Shown here: positions 23,136 to 35,802 of the stretch, one piece after another
Layout of the letters: each line of letters starts with the position of its first letter
How positions within the stretch are numbered: the first letter of the stretch is position 1
Assembly (NCBI GenBank): GCA_033961575.1
Contig: CM066736.1
Span: forward strand, 90,317,352-90,381,351
DNA from: Aselliscus stoliczkanus
Taxonomy: Eukaryota > Chordata > Mammalia > Chiroptera > Hipposideridae
Length of the DNA: 64,000 nucleotides
Direction: 5' to 3'
Program-made: the position numbers and the translations under genes
The notes under the pieces: generated by a model
What the model saw: only the letters and a program-made list of their open reading frames with translations
Databases searched by the model: none
Told to the model about the DNA's origin: nothing

Positions 23136-23340
23136 TATTGAATGTCAACTGTAATTAAAAATATAGTCTCGGGATGTAAAGTACAGCATAGGGAGTATAG
23201 TCAATGGTATTGTAATAGCTATGTACTGTGTCAGATGGGTAGCAGACTTGTTGGGGTTATCATTTTGTGATATGTATAACTGTCTGATCACTATGTTGTT
23301 TGTACACCTGGAGCTAATAGTAAAAAAAAAATTAAAAAAA
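23136..23340 (+). mobile_element. L1 3' end fragment
   Basis: TGTCAACTGTAATTAAAAAT, then GGGATGTAAAGTACAGCATA, then GTTTGTACACCTGGAGCTAA and an A-rich tail: the standard tail end of a truncated L1. Confidence 0.85.
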
Positions 23341-24429
23341 TCTTTGTCTTTCTTAGAGATGATTTATTGGACTTCTCAGAATTTGATTAGGGTGGCTAAT
23401 CTCCAGGAGCACTTGAAGAAGGGAATTAAGTATAAACATTTTCAGTTCCATGTGTTCCTTCTCAAAAGTCTGTGACCAGGCATCTGTGAGGATATCTGCC
23501 CTAACCTTAATGTAACTTATTTAAGCCCTGGTGGAAAACAAAACAACAACAAACAGCAACAACAACAAAAACTCATTTTCCAATGTATCATTTCTCTTTG
23601 CCCAGAGAGGAATCCAGGTGTTCTTTATTCTATATTCATGTGTATGTCTGTATCTAATTTCTCATCTCTAACCCATTGTTTCTTATCATAATTTATGTAT
23701 TATCTTGAATGTTTTTGTTTAGGTTATTGATTTAGAACTGGCTTATATATTTTTTCCTTGGACACATTCCATTGCAAATCACTCAGTAGAAACTCTCTCT
23801 CCCTGGATAGCAATTCAAAGACCCATGTGCTCTAGGAGCTGCTTTTAATGTCAACAGTTTCAGTTTTTCCTATTGTTTTGTACCCCTAACCTTTCAGCAC
23901 ATACTTGACATAGACCTAGCTTTTATTATGGTTATTAATTATCAGGCAAAAATATACACCTGAAAATTATTGCAATATACATATGGCTATTTAATGACTA
24001 TGTTATTGTCTTCTCCTTAAAGCTCAGTGCTGTAGTATAGAATATTTCCTTTGGTCATGTTAATAGGTCACAACTTCATTATTTTAAGTTTTATTCATCC
24101 TCAAATTTTCAAAATATTTTTCAAAAAAATATTGCAATTCTCCTAATTGATGAATTTAATGCATAATCAATACTTTTTCTGGGGTGGATAGTACTAATGT
24201 TCTTAAAATAAAATAATTCAGAAACTGAATATTATATCTGTTTCCTCCTAAACTTTTTTTCATATACTTTTCTAAAATGCCCACAAATCTTTTTAGATCC
24301 TAAATATATCTCATATCTGTCCACTACATTAACCTTTACTTTAATAATTTTAGCTACTGGTATCTCTTTCTGGAGCCAGTATGCTATTTTCTTTTTGATT
24401 TCTTTGTTACTCTCTTTTCTCACTCAAAT

Positions 24430-24900
24430 CCACACATACCTGAACATATAATTTGTAAACAACACTGAAATCATGTCACTCCCTTACTTAGAACTATTCA
24501 ATAGCTTTCCATGACGCTTTTGGTAAATACACAAACCCTTGCTATAGCTACAGGATATTACTGATTTGACCTCCTTTTCTCTTTCCAACTTCTCCTTACA
24601 ACAATTAACCTCTTCATGTCAGCCACGTTTCTGAAGGTACCATGATCTGTCCCAGCTTCAGCTTCCTCACAGACTGCTTTCTGCTTAAAACATTCTTATC
24701 TTTATTTTCACCACTTAATGTCTAATTTACCCTTAGATCTCAGTTCAAGGATGCTCCTCAGGGAATCTTTCCCTTACCATCAGTCTTGATGTGATCCTTT
24801 TTGAAACCAGCATCCTCAAAGCAGCTTGTTCTTTACATTTTGTCACTAGTCACAGGGAATATTTTAAATTTAGATTTATTGATCTTTGACTCCCCAGTGG
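24430..24900 (+). repeat. LINE-2
   Basis: ATCATGTCACTCCCTTACTT, CAATAGCTTTCCATGACGC and GATCTCAGTTCAAGGATGCT, then CTCAGGGAATCTTTCCCTTA, follow the L2 body. Confidence 0.75.
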
Positions 24901-25747
24901 GTTGTGATCTGTATAGTCAATATTTTATATCTACTTGCTTATAGTTAGATCATTGTTGTTTAGCATTATTTCTGTCTCATACCTTAAAGTATCAGCCAAA
25001 TGAATAACTTAAGATTAGTGTTACTACCTTGAAAGTAGTTAAGTGAGGACTGATTTACTTTTCTTCAAATATTAATCTATTATAAAATAGAATATGTAAA
25101 AAGATGTTCTGCAAGAAATAAGAAAATAAAGAAATAAACCTGAAATCAGGGAGGCCAATATCAAATGGCCCCAAAAATCTTAATAAAGCAAGTATAAACA
25201 AAATTTTAAATTCTGCATATAAGAAGACAAAAATTGGAAATGTTTGCAATATCAGTGGCTCATTAGAGTTCACTTATCATTAATGCATTCCCACAAATAA
25301 ATTAGGAAAGCATGAACACACTTTTAGGAAAGTGAGCAAAGGATATAAATAGAGAAGTCCAAAGACAGACATGTAAATGGATATCAAAAACTGAAAATTA
25401 TCTATGCTTCTTAGCAATAAAAATTAGTTGAATACACCAAAAAAAAATCACAATATAAAATTGCACTTAGTCTTCCAGATGTATAAGAAATATTTTTATC
25501 CACTACTTAGTAGTTAAGAGAGATGAACACAGGATAATGACAGACAAATCAATCTATGAACTTAACAAATAGCAAATCTATCAAGTCAAGGGCAGACCCT
25601 TAATAAGACTTATAAATGGTATTGTTTCATTTGGAGAAGTGGAGGCTGCCACAGGAAGTTTTGAGACTCAATGGAATTTCTTTGCTCTCAATTAAGAGAA
25701 ATCTCAGATCCCCACCATCTTCCCTGAGCAATCACTCACAATAGAGT

Positions 25748-26686
25748 TTAACTTCCAAATCTATGTGTAGATAAAAGGCGGAGAATGCCATATTGAATCT
25801 GCTTGGTCTTGATGCTATAAATGATAGGATTCATTAAGGGAGGAAAGAGGAAGTAGACATAGCTCAGTATAATGTGAACCAGATGTGGCACATTCTTCCC
25901 AAACCTGTGGATGAATGACAGGCTGATCACAGTGACATAGAAGATGAGGACACAACCGATGTGGGAGATGCAGGTATTAAGGGCCTTGGCTCTCTCTTCA
26001 CCAGAGGCTATGCCCATGACAGTCTTCAGAATTAGGATATAGGAGAAAAGGATGATCAGAAAGTCTAAGAAGATTGTTATAAAGATAAGAATTACAGGGT
26101 AAAGTATATTGAAAGTTATGTCAGCACAGGCCAGTTTCATTATTTCTTGGTGAAGACAGAAAGCATGGGAGAGAACATGAGAGTGGCAATATGGAAATGA
26201 AAAAAGACGCAAGATCACAGGCATGATGGATATAAAACCCCTAACAAAAGCTCCCACCCCTAGCTTTACCACTAGAGTATTTGTGAGAAGAGAAGTGTAT
26301 TGCAAGGGATTGCAGATGGCAATGAAATGGTCATAGGCCATGGCAAGTAAGATACCAGATTCCACAATGGAAAGGGAGTGAATGAAGTAGGCCTGCATGA
26401 AGCAGGCTCCGTGGCTCATCTCCCAATGATTCACCCATAAGATACCCATTACAATTGGCATTGTGGTCAATGTCATCATCAGATCTGTACCAGCCAACAT
26501 GACAAGGAAATAGTACATGGGTTCATGGAGACTGTGGTCATCCTTAATGAGATAGACAAGGGTGCCATTGCCAAGAAGCATAAAGATGTAGACTGCAAAA
26601 AAGGGGATGGAGATCCAGCAATGAGCTGCCTCTAGACCTGGGAATCCAGTCAGCAAAAAGGGGGCAGAACTCATATTGGGCCACAT
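25748..26686 (-). CDS. OR51B2: Olfactory receptor 51B2, intact
   Basis: This intact single-exon class I odorant receptor of 312 residues is expected at the ciliary membrane of olfactory neurons, coupling to G-olf. I chose the ATG at 26686 because [10 protein letters not shown] matches the family N-terminus. An upstream in-frame ATG would add 19 non-homologous residues. Landmarks are a sequon at 4-6, GN at 39-40, PMYYFL at 56-61, Cys95, [15 protein letters not shown] at about 173-187, KALNTCISH at 234-242 and [10 protein letters not shown] at 282-291. The C-terminal region [14 protein letters not shown] and the N-terminus agree with human OR51B2, and the gene lies second from the LCR as in human. 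The TM3 motif reads MAYDHF, with His in place of the usual Arg120. No promoter or upstream exon could be placed. Confidence 0.92.
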   Translation of the reverse strand: MWPNMSSAPFLLTGFPGLEAAHCWISIPFFAVYIFMLLGNGTLVYLIKDDHSLHEPMYYFLVMLAGTDLMMTLTTMPIVMGILWVNHWEMSHGACFMQAYFIHSLSIVESGILLAMAYDHFIAICNPLQYTSLLTNTLVVKLGVGAFVRGFISIMPVILRLFSFPYCHSHVLSHAFCLHQEIMKLACADITFNILYPVILIFITIFLDFLIILFSYILILKTVMGIASGEERAKALNTCISHIGCVLIFYVTVISLSFIHRFGKNVPHLVHIILSYVYFLFPPLMNPIIYSIKTKQIQYGILRLLSTHRFGS

Positions 26687-27284
26687 AGTATGTCCACAGG
26701 TGGAGAGCAGCTTTCTAGAAATCTTTAACCCAGGAATCCACACTTTTTAGTACCACAGCAGCCTCAATCACAATCTTCACACTTGGGGATCATCAATCAG
26801 TATGATAAATGTAACTCTGAGAGTATTTGCCAGCAGAAGAGTAGAGATTTACATGTTTGTTATACTTGAGATGAAGAATGTTCATATTTCCCTAATTAGA
26901 AGAAAGTATTACGTTAATGGTTAAAATTTCTCAAATAAAAAAAATTTTCATTATTTTTTCTTAAAACATCAAGCCCTACTATTGTTTGCATGCTTCAAAA
27001 TTTTTTGCCACCACAGTGATAATAACAAACAAGATAACTAAGTACAAATGAAGAATAATCTTATTTAGTTGCTTTCTTGCTGTGATTGATAACTTTTGGA
27101 CACATTGAATTTTGATTTTGACTTTACCTTTCACAGTCATGACAAATACATACTTTTTTTTCAATTAGAAGCACTTTCTTCATTTTTGGAATTTAATGAT
27201 AGTTTTATGAAACACAACAAGCATTACCATCACTTCCGATTGCTTTGGTGCTCCAACAATTACACTTTTCTAGAGGTTGGCTAC

Positions 27285-27445
27285 CAGAAGTGTGGACCAC
27301 TGACCAGCCACAACTAACAAGTTTGGGTACTTGTTAGGCATGCAGCCTTTGACTCCACTTCTAACACACTAAATCAGAATTTCCATTTTATCGCAATCTC
27401 CAGGTGCTTCAAGTGCACAGTACATCTGAGAAGCACTGATCCAAA
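27285..27445 (+). repeat. MER5A-like hAT element
   Basis: AGAAGTGTGGACCACTGACC, ACTTGTTAGGCATGCAGCC and TAAATCAGAATTTCC match MER5A, a short non-autonomous hAT transposon. The end reads GAGAAGCACTGATCC. Confidence 0.8.
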
Positions 27446-30400
27446 CATGTCATGTCTATTCCATCTTTGAAGACACATTTTATTTTTTTTAATTCTTTCA
27501 CCTGGTTGATTTCCTCAGTCTCTCTAAATATCCTCATACATTTTTTTTTCATTTCTCTTTTACCATTCACTGGTTTTCTTTCTGCCTTTTTCCCTTTACA
27601 AACACTTAACATAATTGAATATTCAGATTTTTTCTCAATGTTTCCTCCTATCTTTATCTTCAATTCTTCCAATACTTAACTCATGATGTGCTGTTGTTCA
27701 TGTAACTGGTCACATTATAATGTTTCCACAACCTAAAGATGTCAGTAATATCCATTATTTCTATTTTATTGGTTTCCACAACCCGAAATAAAGGGTCTGC
27801 TATATTTTATGCTGAAGTAGTACCTCACCTTGCATTCAGAACATCAAGGCATATCTCCATACTGAGCAGTGGCACTGCTTCATAAGATGTCATTCTTCAT
27901 AGAATGCCATTAATATTAGAAGTAGATCAGAGTCAGGACAAATCAGAAAGAATCTATCTCTTGTATAACAAAACATTCTGAAGTTACATCTATATGAGCA
28001 TGGTACTCATTGAGATAGAAATCACCAACACTAGATGTCAGAAGCCTGAGGGCATAAGAAGTGCTCCTGATTTCTCCCCTTGAAGTTATGACAAGTTGAA
28101 CAGATATAATCCAACAGAATATTCCCTGCCCAACGCATAAACACATCTGAGAGATCCACACATCAGAAAACCTGAAGGTGGGTGCATTGGAGTTAACAGG
28201 ATAAAAGCAGAGACAGATGCCATGGACATGCCATAGATCATGCAGGTCTTAAGAGAAGGGAGGAGTCAGGTTATAGCAGCATTCTCTGTAGCTCCAAGGA
28301 TTCCTGCCTGAGGGATCAGCATATGTTACAGCTAAACCCAATGGTCAGGGCAGAGGCTAAATACAGAAGCTGTGTTCTAGCAGCCACCATCACTAGGCAG
28401 AAAACAAAGCCATGGAACCTGGCTCCCTCTCCCCATCTTCACAGAGTTCACTTCCCTGCACCCTCTCAGAACTAGCAGCAGACCCCAGAAGACACTGTAG
28501 CAGTGAATGTTGGGTTACAAAGCAGAATGCCTACAGCCCTGAGAACTGGAGAGACAGTTCCTGAATGGAGACACATACTGCAGCTAATCCTATGGACAGA
28601 GGTGAAGATAAAGAGGCAAGGCAGCTAAGGTCTGGCAGTTCCCATTATTGGGAGAAGAACAAAACCACAAACATAACAGTGCCCATTCCCAGCCGACCTT
28701 GTCCCTACTATCACCAGCCAATCCCACCCAGGGGACCTGGGACACCTCAAGAAGTACAATCCTTCATTTGACTGTTGGGGCAGTGCCAGAATTTCATGGG
28801 TTTGGAACACTATTAGCCACCACATCCTCCCATGGGAGTGGTGCCCTGAGATCGAGGAAAACATGTCACAGAGGAACTGCCCACCTCCCCAGGAAATACA
28901 AGATACTTTCCACCACTCAACAGAGATCCAAGAAGCCAGAGCAGTGAAAAATAAAATAAAATATTTGTGTTCCACCGCCATCTACTGGAAAAACAAAAGA
29001 AAAACCTCCTGTTATAAAACTTCTAAAGAAGAATCACTTAAAAACAAACAAACAAACAAGCAGAGTTCGTTACCATAAATTCCTAGGCAGAGAAATAATC
29101 CATCTAATACCAGGAATAACTAAAGTAACAAAGCAGCTCAGAAAGAAAATGAAAATCACCAGAAAATAAATTTAAAGACATGGAAATACGTGATTTAAAT
29201 GACAGACAATTCAAGATTGCAGTTTTGAAAAAACTCAATAAGATGCAAGAAAACTCAGATAGGCAGTTTAATTAAACCAAAAATAAAATCAACAAAAAAA
29301 GGGAATAATTTTTCAAAGAGATTAAAGCTATAAAAGAACCAAATAGAAATTCTGGAGCTGAAAAACTCAATAAAAGAGATGAAAAATGAAATCACAAGAT
29401 TAGGAAATAAAGCTGACCAAGGGAGGAAAGAATTAGTGATATCAAAGATAAAAATCTGGAAATTACATAGATGAAAGAAGAGAGAGACTTGAGAGTAAAA
29501 AAAATAATAAAATAAAATGAAAGAACTCAAGAACTATCTGACTCCATCAGAAAGAGCAATATAAAAATAATGGGTATATGATAAGGAGAAGAGAGGGAGA
29601 AGGGAACAGAGAGCCTATTCAAACAAATAGGCAATGAGAACCTCCCAAATCTATGGAAAGAACTGGATCCTTGAATGAAAGAAGCAAATAGAACATTTAG
29701 TTATCTCAACCCAAATGGCCTTCTCCAAAGCACATTATATTAAAACTGTCAAAAATTAATGACAAAGAAAGAATTCTCAAGGCAGCCAGGGAAAAGAAGA
29801 CAGTAAGCTATAAAGAAAATCGCATTAGATAATCATCAGATTGTTCAGCAGAAACTCTATAAGCTAGGAAAGAGTGAAATAAAATATTTAAACTAGTGAA
29901 AGAGAGAAAGTACCAGCCAAGAATAACATATCTAGCAAAGTTATCCTTTAGATAAGAAGGAGAAATAAAAACCTTTTCATACATACACAAGCTGAGGGAA
30001 TTTTCCACCACAAGGCCTGCATTACAGGAAATATCAAAGGGTATTATTCTACCTGAAACAAAAAGACAAAAGGATACAAAACTATGAGTAAGATTAATAA
30101 CAGACAGACAGAAGCAGGAAATTGAAACCCTTATTCAGAATAGGGTGCAATACACTTATATGTAACATAAATGTAAAAGGAGTTAAAAAACATTTTAAAA
30201 AGAGAAGAAGAAAATAGCTACTGCAACCCAGAAATTAACTCACAGTATAAATAGGAATAATTTATGACAATGAAAACGTAAAATGGGAAGGTTAAAGGTC
30301 TAAATTGGCAAAAGGGAATGGAGATGTGATGCATGCAGAAGAAGGGCTATTATATATATGAAACTTCTTTTTGCATAAGTATAGTGGTAACCACATAAAG

Positions 30401-32414
30401 AAAATCCAGAACTGAGACACATAACATAAAAAAGAGGAAGGGGGAGGTGGAAATCATAAAATACCACCAAACTGAAATAGCAGACAGAAACACAGGGCAA
30501 AGAAACAATTGAGATACCGAGCTACAAGAAAACAAAAGATAAAATGGCTATAGGAATTCCTCATACATCAATAATCATCCTAAATGTAAATGGACTGAAT
30601 TCACCAATAATAATGCAGATTAGATCAAAAAGCAAAACCCAACCATATGCTTCCTTCAAGAGACACATCTCAGCTGCAAGGACAAATATAGACTCAAAGT
30701 GAAAGAGTAAAAAATGATACTGCAAGCAAATGACATCCAGAGAACAGCAGGTATAGCTGTACTTGAATCTGACAAAATAGACTTGAAGATAAAAAAAAGG
30801 TAACAAGAGACAAAGATGGACATTTCATGATGATAAATGGACAATACATCAAGAAAACATAACACTTATCAATATATATGCTCCCAATCAGGGAGCACCA
30901 AAATATATAAAGCAACTACTAATAGAACTTAAGGGAAAAACTGACAAAAACACATTTATAGTAGGAGACCTAAATACTCCATTGACAACTGTGAACAGAA
31001 AATCAATGAGGAAATATCAGCCTTAAATGACACATTAGACAAAATAGACATAATCAAAATACGCAAATCAATCAATGTGATACACCATTAAAAAATAAAG
31101 GGTAAAAATCATACTATCATATCAATAGATGCAGAAAAGCATTTGACAAGATGCAGAATCCATTTATGATTAAAATGCTTAATGAAATGCATATAGAAGT
31201 GAAGCACCTCAACATAATAAAGGCCATATATGACAAAACTTCAGCTAATATCACACTTAATGGTGAAAAACTGAAAGCTTTCCCTCTAAGATCATGAACA
31301 TGACAACATTGCCCTTTCTCACCACTGTTATTCAGCATAGCATTGGAAGTCCTAACCAGAACAATCAGGCAAATGAAAGAAATAACAGGCAATTGGAAAT
31401 GAAGAAGTCAGATTGTCACTTTCTGCAAATGACATGATTCTTTATATAGAAAATCGTAAAGACTTAACCAAAAAACTATTAGAAACAATAAACAAATACA
31501 GTAAAGTTGCAGGATATAAAATCAATGTACAAAGATTCATTAAATTCCTATATACTAACTATAAAATTTCAGAAAATGAAATGAAATAACAATTCCTTCT
31601 GCAATTACAACAGAAAGAATAAAATATCTAGGAATAAACTTAACAAAGGATGTGAATGATCTACACTGAAAAGTATAAGACATTATTAAAGAAATTGAAG
31701 AAGACAGAAAGAAACAAAAGATATTTTATGTTCAGGGATTGGAAGAATCAACATAGTTTAAATGGCCATATTACCCAAAGCAGTATACAGATTTAATATA
31801 ATTCCCATCAAAATTCCAATGGCATGTTTCAAAAAAATAGAACAAAAAATCATCAGATTTGTATGGAATCACAAAAGATTCCCAAATAGCCAAAACAATC
31901 CTGAGAAAAAACAACAAGGCCAGATGTAACACACTCTTTGTGACTTCATATTATACTGTAAAGCAACACTAATCAAAACAACATGGTGTTGGCAGAAACA
32001 CAGACAGACAGACCAATGGTACTGACTTGAGAACCAGAAATAAACCTGTATATATATGGACAAATAATTTTTGACAAAGGAGTCAAAAACATAAATTGGA
32101 GAAAAAAAGCATTTTCAATAAATGGTGCTGGGAAAATTGGAAAGCTACATGCAAAAGAATGAAACTAGACTGCTATCTGTCACCATTCATCAAAATTAAT
32201 TCAAAATGAATGAGACCTAAATATAAGACCTGAAACAATAAATTGCATAGAAGAAAACATAGGAATTAAACTTATGAAACTTGGTCTTAGAGAAGATTTT
32301 ATGAATTTGACTTCAAAGGCAAGGGAAGTAAAAGCAAAAATAAATGAATGGATTATATCAAACTAAAAGGGTTTTGTATAGCAAAAGAAACCATCAACAA
32401 AACAAAGATGAGTT

Positions 32415-32540
32415 CTGAGCAATAGCAGTTCGATGCCCATCCCAAGCTGAGCTGCCACTGAGCTGCCAACAGGTGGCAGGATGGCTCAGCTAAAAAAATA
32501 ATAATAATAAATTAAAAAATAAATAAAATAAAATAAAGAG
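32415..32540 (+). mobile_element. Composite SINE fragment inside L1
   Basis: Contains GAGCTGCCAACAGGTGGCAG and GGATGGCTCAGCT, the middle module of the 58.5-kb SINE, followed by an AATAAA-rich tail. It interrupts the worn L1 frame. Confidence 0.75.
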
Positions 32541-32646
32541 ACAACCAATTGAATGGAAGAAGATATTTGCAAACAACACCTCTGGTAAGGGGCTAATAAC
32601 CAAATTATATAAATAACTCATACAACTCAAAAACAAAAAAAACCCA

Positions 32647-32755
32647 GGGCCGGTCGAGTGGCACGGCGGTTAAGCGCTGGCTTGGGAAGCCAGCAGCCCT
32701 GGTTCGGTCCCACATACAAGGGCAGTGACACTGTCCTCAAAAAAATAATAAAATA
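32647..32755 (+). mobile_element. tRNA-derived SINE, short form (first of tandem pair)
   Basis: GGGCCGGTCGAGTGGCACGG head, TTCGGTCCCACATACAAGG box B region and a short A-rich tail that runs straight into the next SINE. The pair as a whole is flanked by an A-rich AAAACAAAAAAACCCA repeat near 32630 and 32878. Confidence 0.9.
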
Positions 32756-32877
32756 GGGCCGGCCGAGTGGCACGGTGGTTAAGCACTGGCTTGGGAAGCC
32801 AGGGGCCCGGTTCGGTCCCACATATGAGGGCCAGTGACACTGCCCTCAAAAAACAATAAAAATTTAAAAAATTAAAA
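32756..32877 (+). mobile_element. tRNA-derived SINE, short form (second of tandem pair)
   Basis: GGGCCGGCCGAGTGGCACGG head and GGCCAGTGACACTGCCCTC end, directly abutting the previous copy in the same direction. Two short minus-strand open frames across the pair are not genes. Confidence 0.9.
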
Positions 32878-33739
32878 AAACAAAAAAACCCAAACAACCC
32901 AATTTAAAAAATGGGCAGAGGACGTGGGCGGCCAACAGGTATATGACAAGATGCTCAACTTCACTATCTATTAGGGAAATGCAAATCAAAGCCACATGAG
33001 ATACCACCTCACACCTGTTAGAATGGCTATCATCAACAAGACAAATAATAAGTGTTGGAGAGACTGTGGAGGAAGAATAACCTGCCAAAACTACTGATAA
33101 GAATGTAAATTGGTACAGCCACTATGGAAAACAGTATGGAGGTTCCTCAAAAAATTAGGAATAAAATTACCATACAACCCAGCAATCTATCTTGTGTGTA
33201 TCTACCCAAGAAACCTGAAAACATTTATCCATAAAGATATATGTACCCCATGCTCATCGCAGCATTATGCACAATGGCCAAGACATGGAAACACTAAAGT
33301 GTCTTTGATAGATAATTGGATAAAGAAGATGTGGTGCATATATACAATGGAATATTACTCCGCCATAAAAGACGATGAAATACTGCCATGTGCAACAACA
33401 TGGATGGTTCTTGAGATTATCATGCTAAGTGAAATAAGTCAGACAAACAAATTTGAGAACCATATGATTTCACTTGTATGTAGGATATAAAACTGGAAGC
33501 AACAAATGAAGAAAACAAAAGCTCATAGACAGACAAGAGTTATGGATTACCAGAAGAAAAGGGGGAGGTAGAAAAGGATAAAGGGGGTCAAATATATGGT
33601 GATAAAAGGAAAACTGACTCTAGGTGGTGAACACACAATGCAATATATAAATGATGTATTATAGAATTGTGCACTTGAAACGTATATAATTTTACTAAGC
33701 AATGTCACTCCAATAAATTTAATTTAAAAATTAAATTCT

Positions 33740-33860
33740 GGGCCAGCCGAGTGGCACGGTGGTTAAGCGCTGGCTTGGGAAGCCAGCGGCCCTGGTTCGG
33801 TCCCACATGTGAGGGCCAGTGACACTGCCCTCAAAAAAAAAAAAAAACAACAAACAAAAA
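33740..33860 (+). mobile_element. tRNA-derived SINE, short form
   Basis: GGGCCAGCCGAGTGGCACGG head, A-rich tail, and an exact 15-bp target duplication TAAAAATTAAATTCT at 33725-33739 and 33861-33875, placed right at the end of the old L1. Confidence 0.92.
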
Positions 33861-33879
33861 TAAAAATTAAATTCTAACA

Positions 33880-35120
33880 CTCAGAATTCCCTAAAATTAA
33901 AGCACATTTAAGTCATAGATATTTACATTATAATTATTATGCAAATATTGTTCTGTCCCTGAAAGCTTCTTTAGGCTTAAAATGATGGATCTCAAAAGAA
34001 AATAGTGAATTTGGAATCCATCATGAAGTCCAAATAAACAAGAGAACAGAGAAGACAATGTGATCCCCCTGCTCCCTTCTCTGCTCTTTACATATACTCA
34101 TTCCTCCTAAATGAGATGGGGGATAGACCCCCATAGACACTAGGGTAATGGGCCAGGCCTAAAGGTGTCAGGATTTTTCCGGCTGAGTTTCACTGATAAC
34201 TACCTATGCCTTTTCTAGGAGAGCAGTTTCTACAGTAAACACAGTCTGCTGTTAGGATCTAATAAAAACTAGAAACCTCTACCAGAGAAACACATAAGAG
34301 CACATAATAACACATTTAATTTAGGGCATTCATAGTTATCCTGATGCCAATCCAAGTGTCCAGATTAGAAAAGCCAAATCTAGCAGTTTCTTGAATACAC
34401 TTGTTGAAAGGAAGGGAAAAGTCTGGGCTGTGGTTTCTTAAATCAGCTGGAATGTTCCCTCTGTGCAGACCTCTGGAAAACCTTCCTAAATTTTTTCTTT
34501 GATTGCATCTAATATCAGAGAGAAGTTATTTTCTGTTTCTGTCCCTGGCACTCACCCACTCAGGTCTTGTTCCTGGAATGCAGACCTGTTGCTACCCTAT
34601 TTGAAGACCTAGTCCAGATGATTCTCTCTCATATCTGCCTCCAGAGGCCCTGTTACTAAGATATGCATGTAGAAATTAACTCCCCAGGGTTTCAGGTTTA
34701 CAGCCACTCAGGAGACTCCTTGGTCTCCTCTCTTTAAGAGCAACTGGGCCACTTAATCAATATCCTCTGGACTTTCAGGTGTTTCCAAAAGATGCGTGAA
34801 GAAAACTGGAAACTCAAATGCCAGTAGAGTCCAGATGTCAGGACTTGGTTATGTGACATTTCCCCACCCCCACCTCTTCACCCCCACCCCCTCAATCCTG
34901 GTCATCAGCATGTAAGAAATCCTTGCATGTTTTAACTGTTGTCTCCTTCAAATGCCAAGCAAATTCTAGTTTATTATGGTGATCACTTGTATCATTGTTG
35001 ATCCTAGAGATTGTGAATTCCAATCACATTTTTGTCTTTCATGTTTCTTTGGGGGATATAAGTTCTGATACAGAAGAATATCAATGGATTTATTTTGGGG
35101 GGAGAAGGGAGTATTGAGAA
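33880..35120. other. No feature recognised
   Basis: Unique-looking sequence between two L1 blocks, including a C-rich CCCCACC run near 34860-34892. Confidence 0.5.
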
Positions 35121-35126
35121 TTAGGT

Positions 35127-35802
35127 TTATTTTTTAAAGATTTTTATTAAAAAAATATAGCTAGCATACAACATTATATCAGTTTCAGGTCTACACCACA
35201 GTCCAGCACCATAAGTCCACTGTACCGTACTATCACAATATTGTTGACTATATTCCCCATGCTATATGTTACATCCCCGTGACTTATTTGTTTTATACCT
35301 GGAAATTAGAACCTCTTATTCCTCTTCACCTTTCCCCATCTTTGAAAATTTTTCAATTACAGTTGACATTCAATATTATTTTATATTAATTTCACATGTA
35401 CATCATAGTGGTTAGACATTTGTGTAATTAATAAGTGGTTCCCTGACTAGTCTGATATCCATCTGGTACTATATGTAGTTATTACCATATTATTAACTGT
35501 ATTCCCTATGCTTTACTTTACATCCCCATGACTATTTCATAACCACCAATTTGTACTTCTTAATCCTGTCCCCTTTTTTTCCCTGCCCCCAACCCCCTCC
35601 CATCTATCACCCAAACAAATCTAGTATGCATCTTACACCATACATAGTTCTACAATATTATTGACTATATTCTTTGTGCTTTGCCCTACATCCCCATGCC
35701 TACTTTTTAACAACCAATTTGTACTTCTTAATCCCTTCCCATTTTTCACCCATCCCCTCAAACCCTCTCCCACCTGGCAATCATCAAAATGTTCTCTGTA
35801 TC
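35127..35802 (-). mobile_element. L1 3' UTR, minus strand, with internal repeats
   Basis: Three related blocks each carry TATTGACTATATTC and TACATCCCC-type strings (about 35.16-35.29, 35.35-35.54 and 35.64-35.70 kb). They are the reverse complement of L1 3' ends. This is the tail of the minus-strand L1 that resumes at 36,890. Its ORF2-side continuation was split by the next element. Confidence 0.8.

Larger units (their letters stand above)
28190..33724 (+). mobile_element. Worn near full-length L1
   Basis: The parts are in order: a GC-richer 5' region (about 28.19-28.95 kb), an ORF1 remnant (about 29.05-29.75 kb, K/E-rich coiled-coil-like), an ORF2 endonuclease remnant around 30.54-30.97 kb, a reverse-transcriptase remnant from about 31.08 kb (SIDAEKAFDK-type motif), the ORF2 C-terminus open at 33110-33490 ([15 protein letters not shown]), and a 3' UTR ending at the AATAAATTTAATTT near 33,724. 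Many frameshifts and stops, plus a gap between endonuclease and RT, make it inactive. Three SINEs interrupt it. Confidence 0.88.

Noticed and set aside
26687..26743. Upstream ATG giving a 331-residue OR51B2
   Set aside because: The extra 19 residues match no OR N-terminus. The ATG at 26686 aligns with the starts of the paralogues.
33110..33490. 126-codon plus-strand open frame as a host gene
   Set aside because: L1 ORF2 C-terminus; the same applies to 35990-36373.
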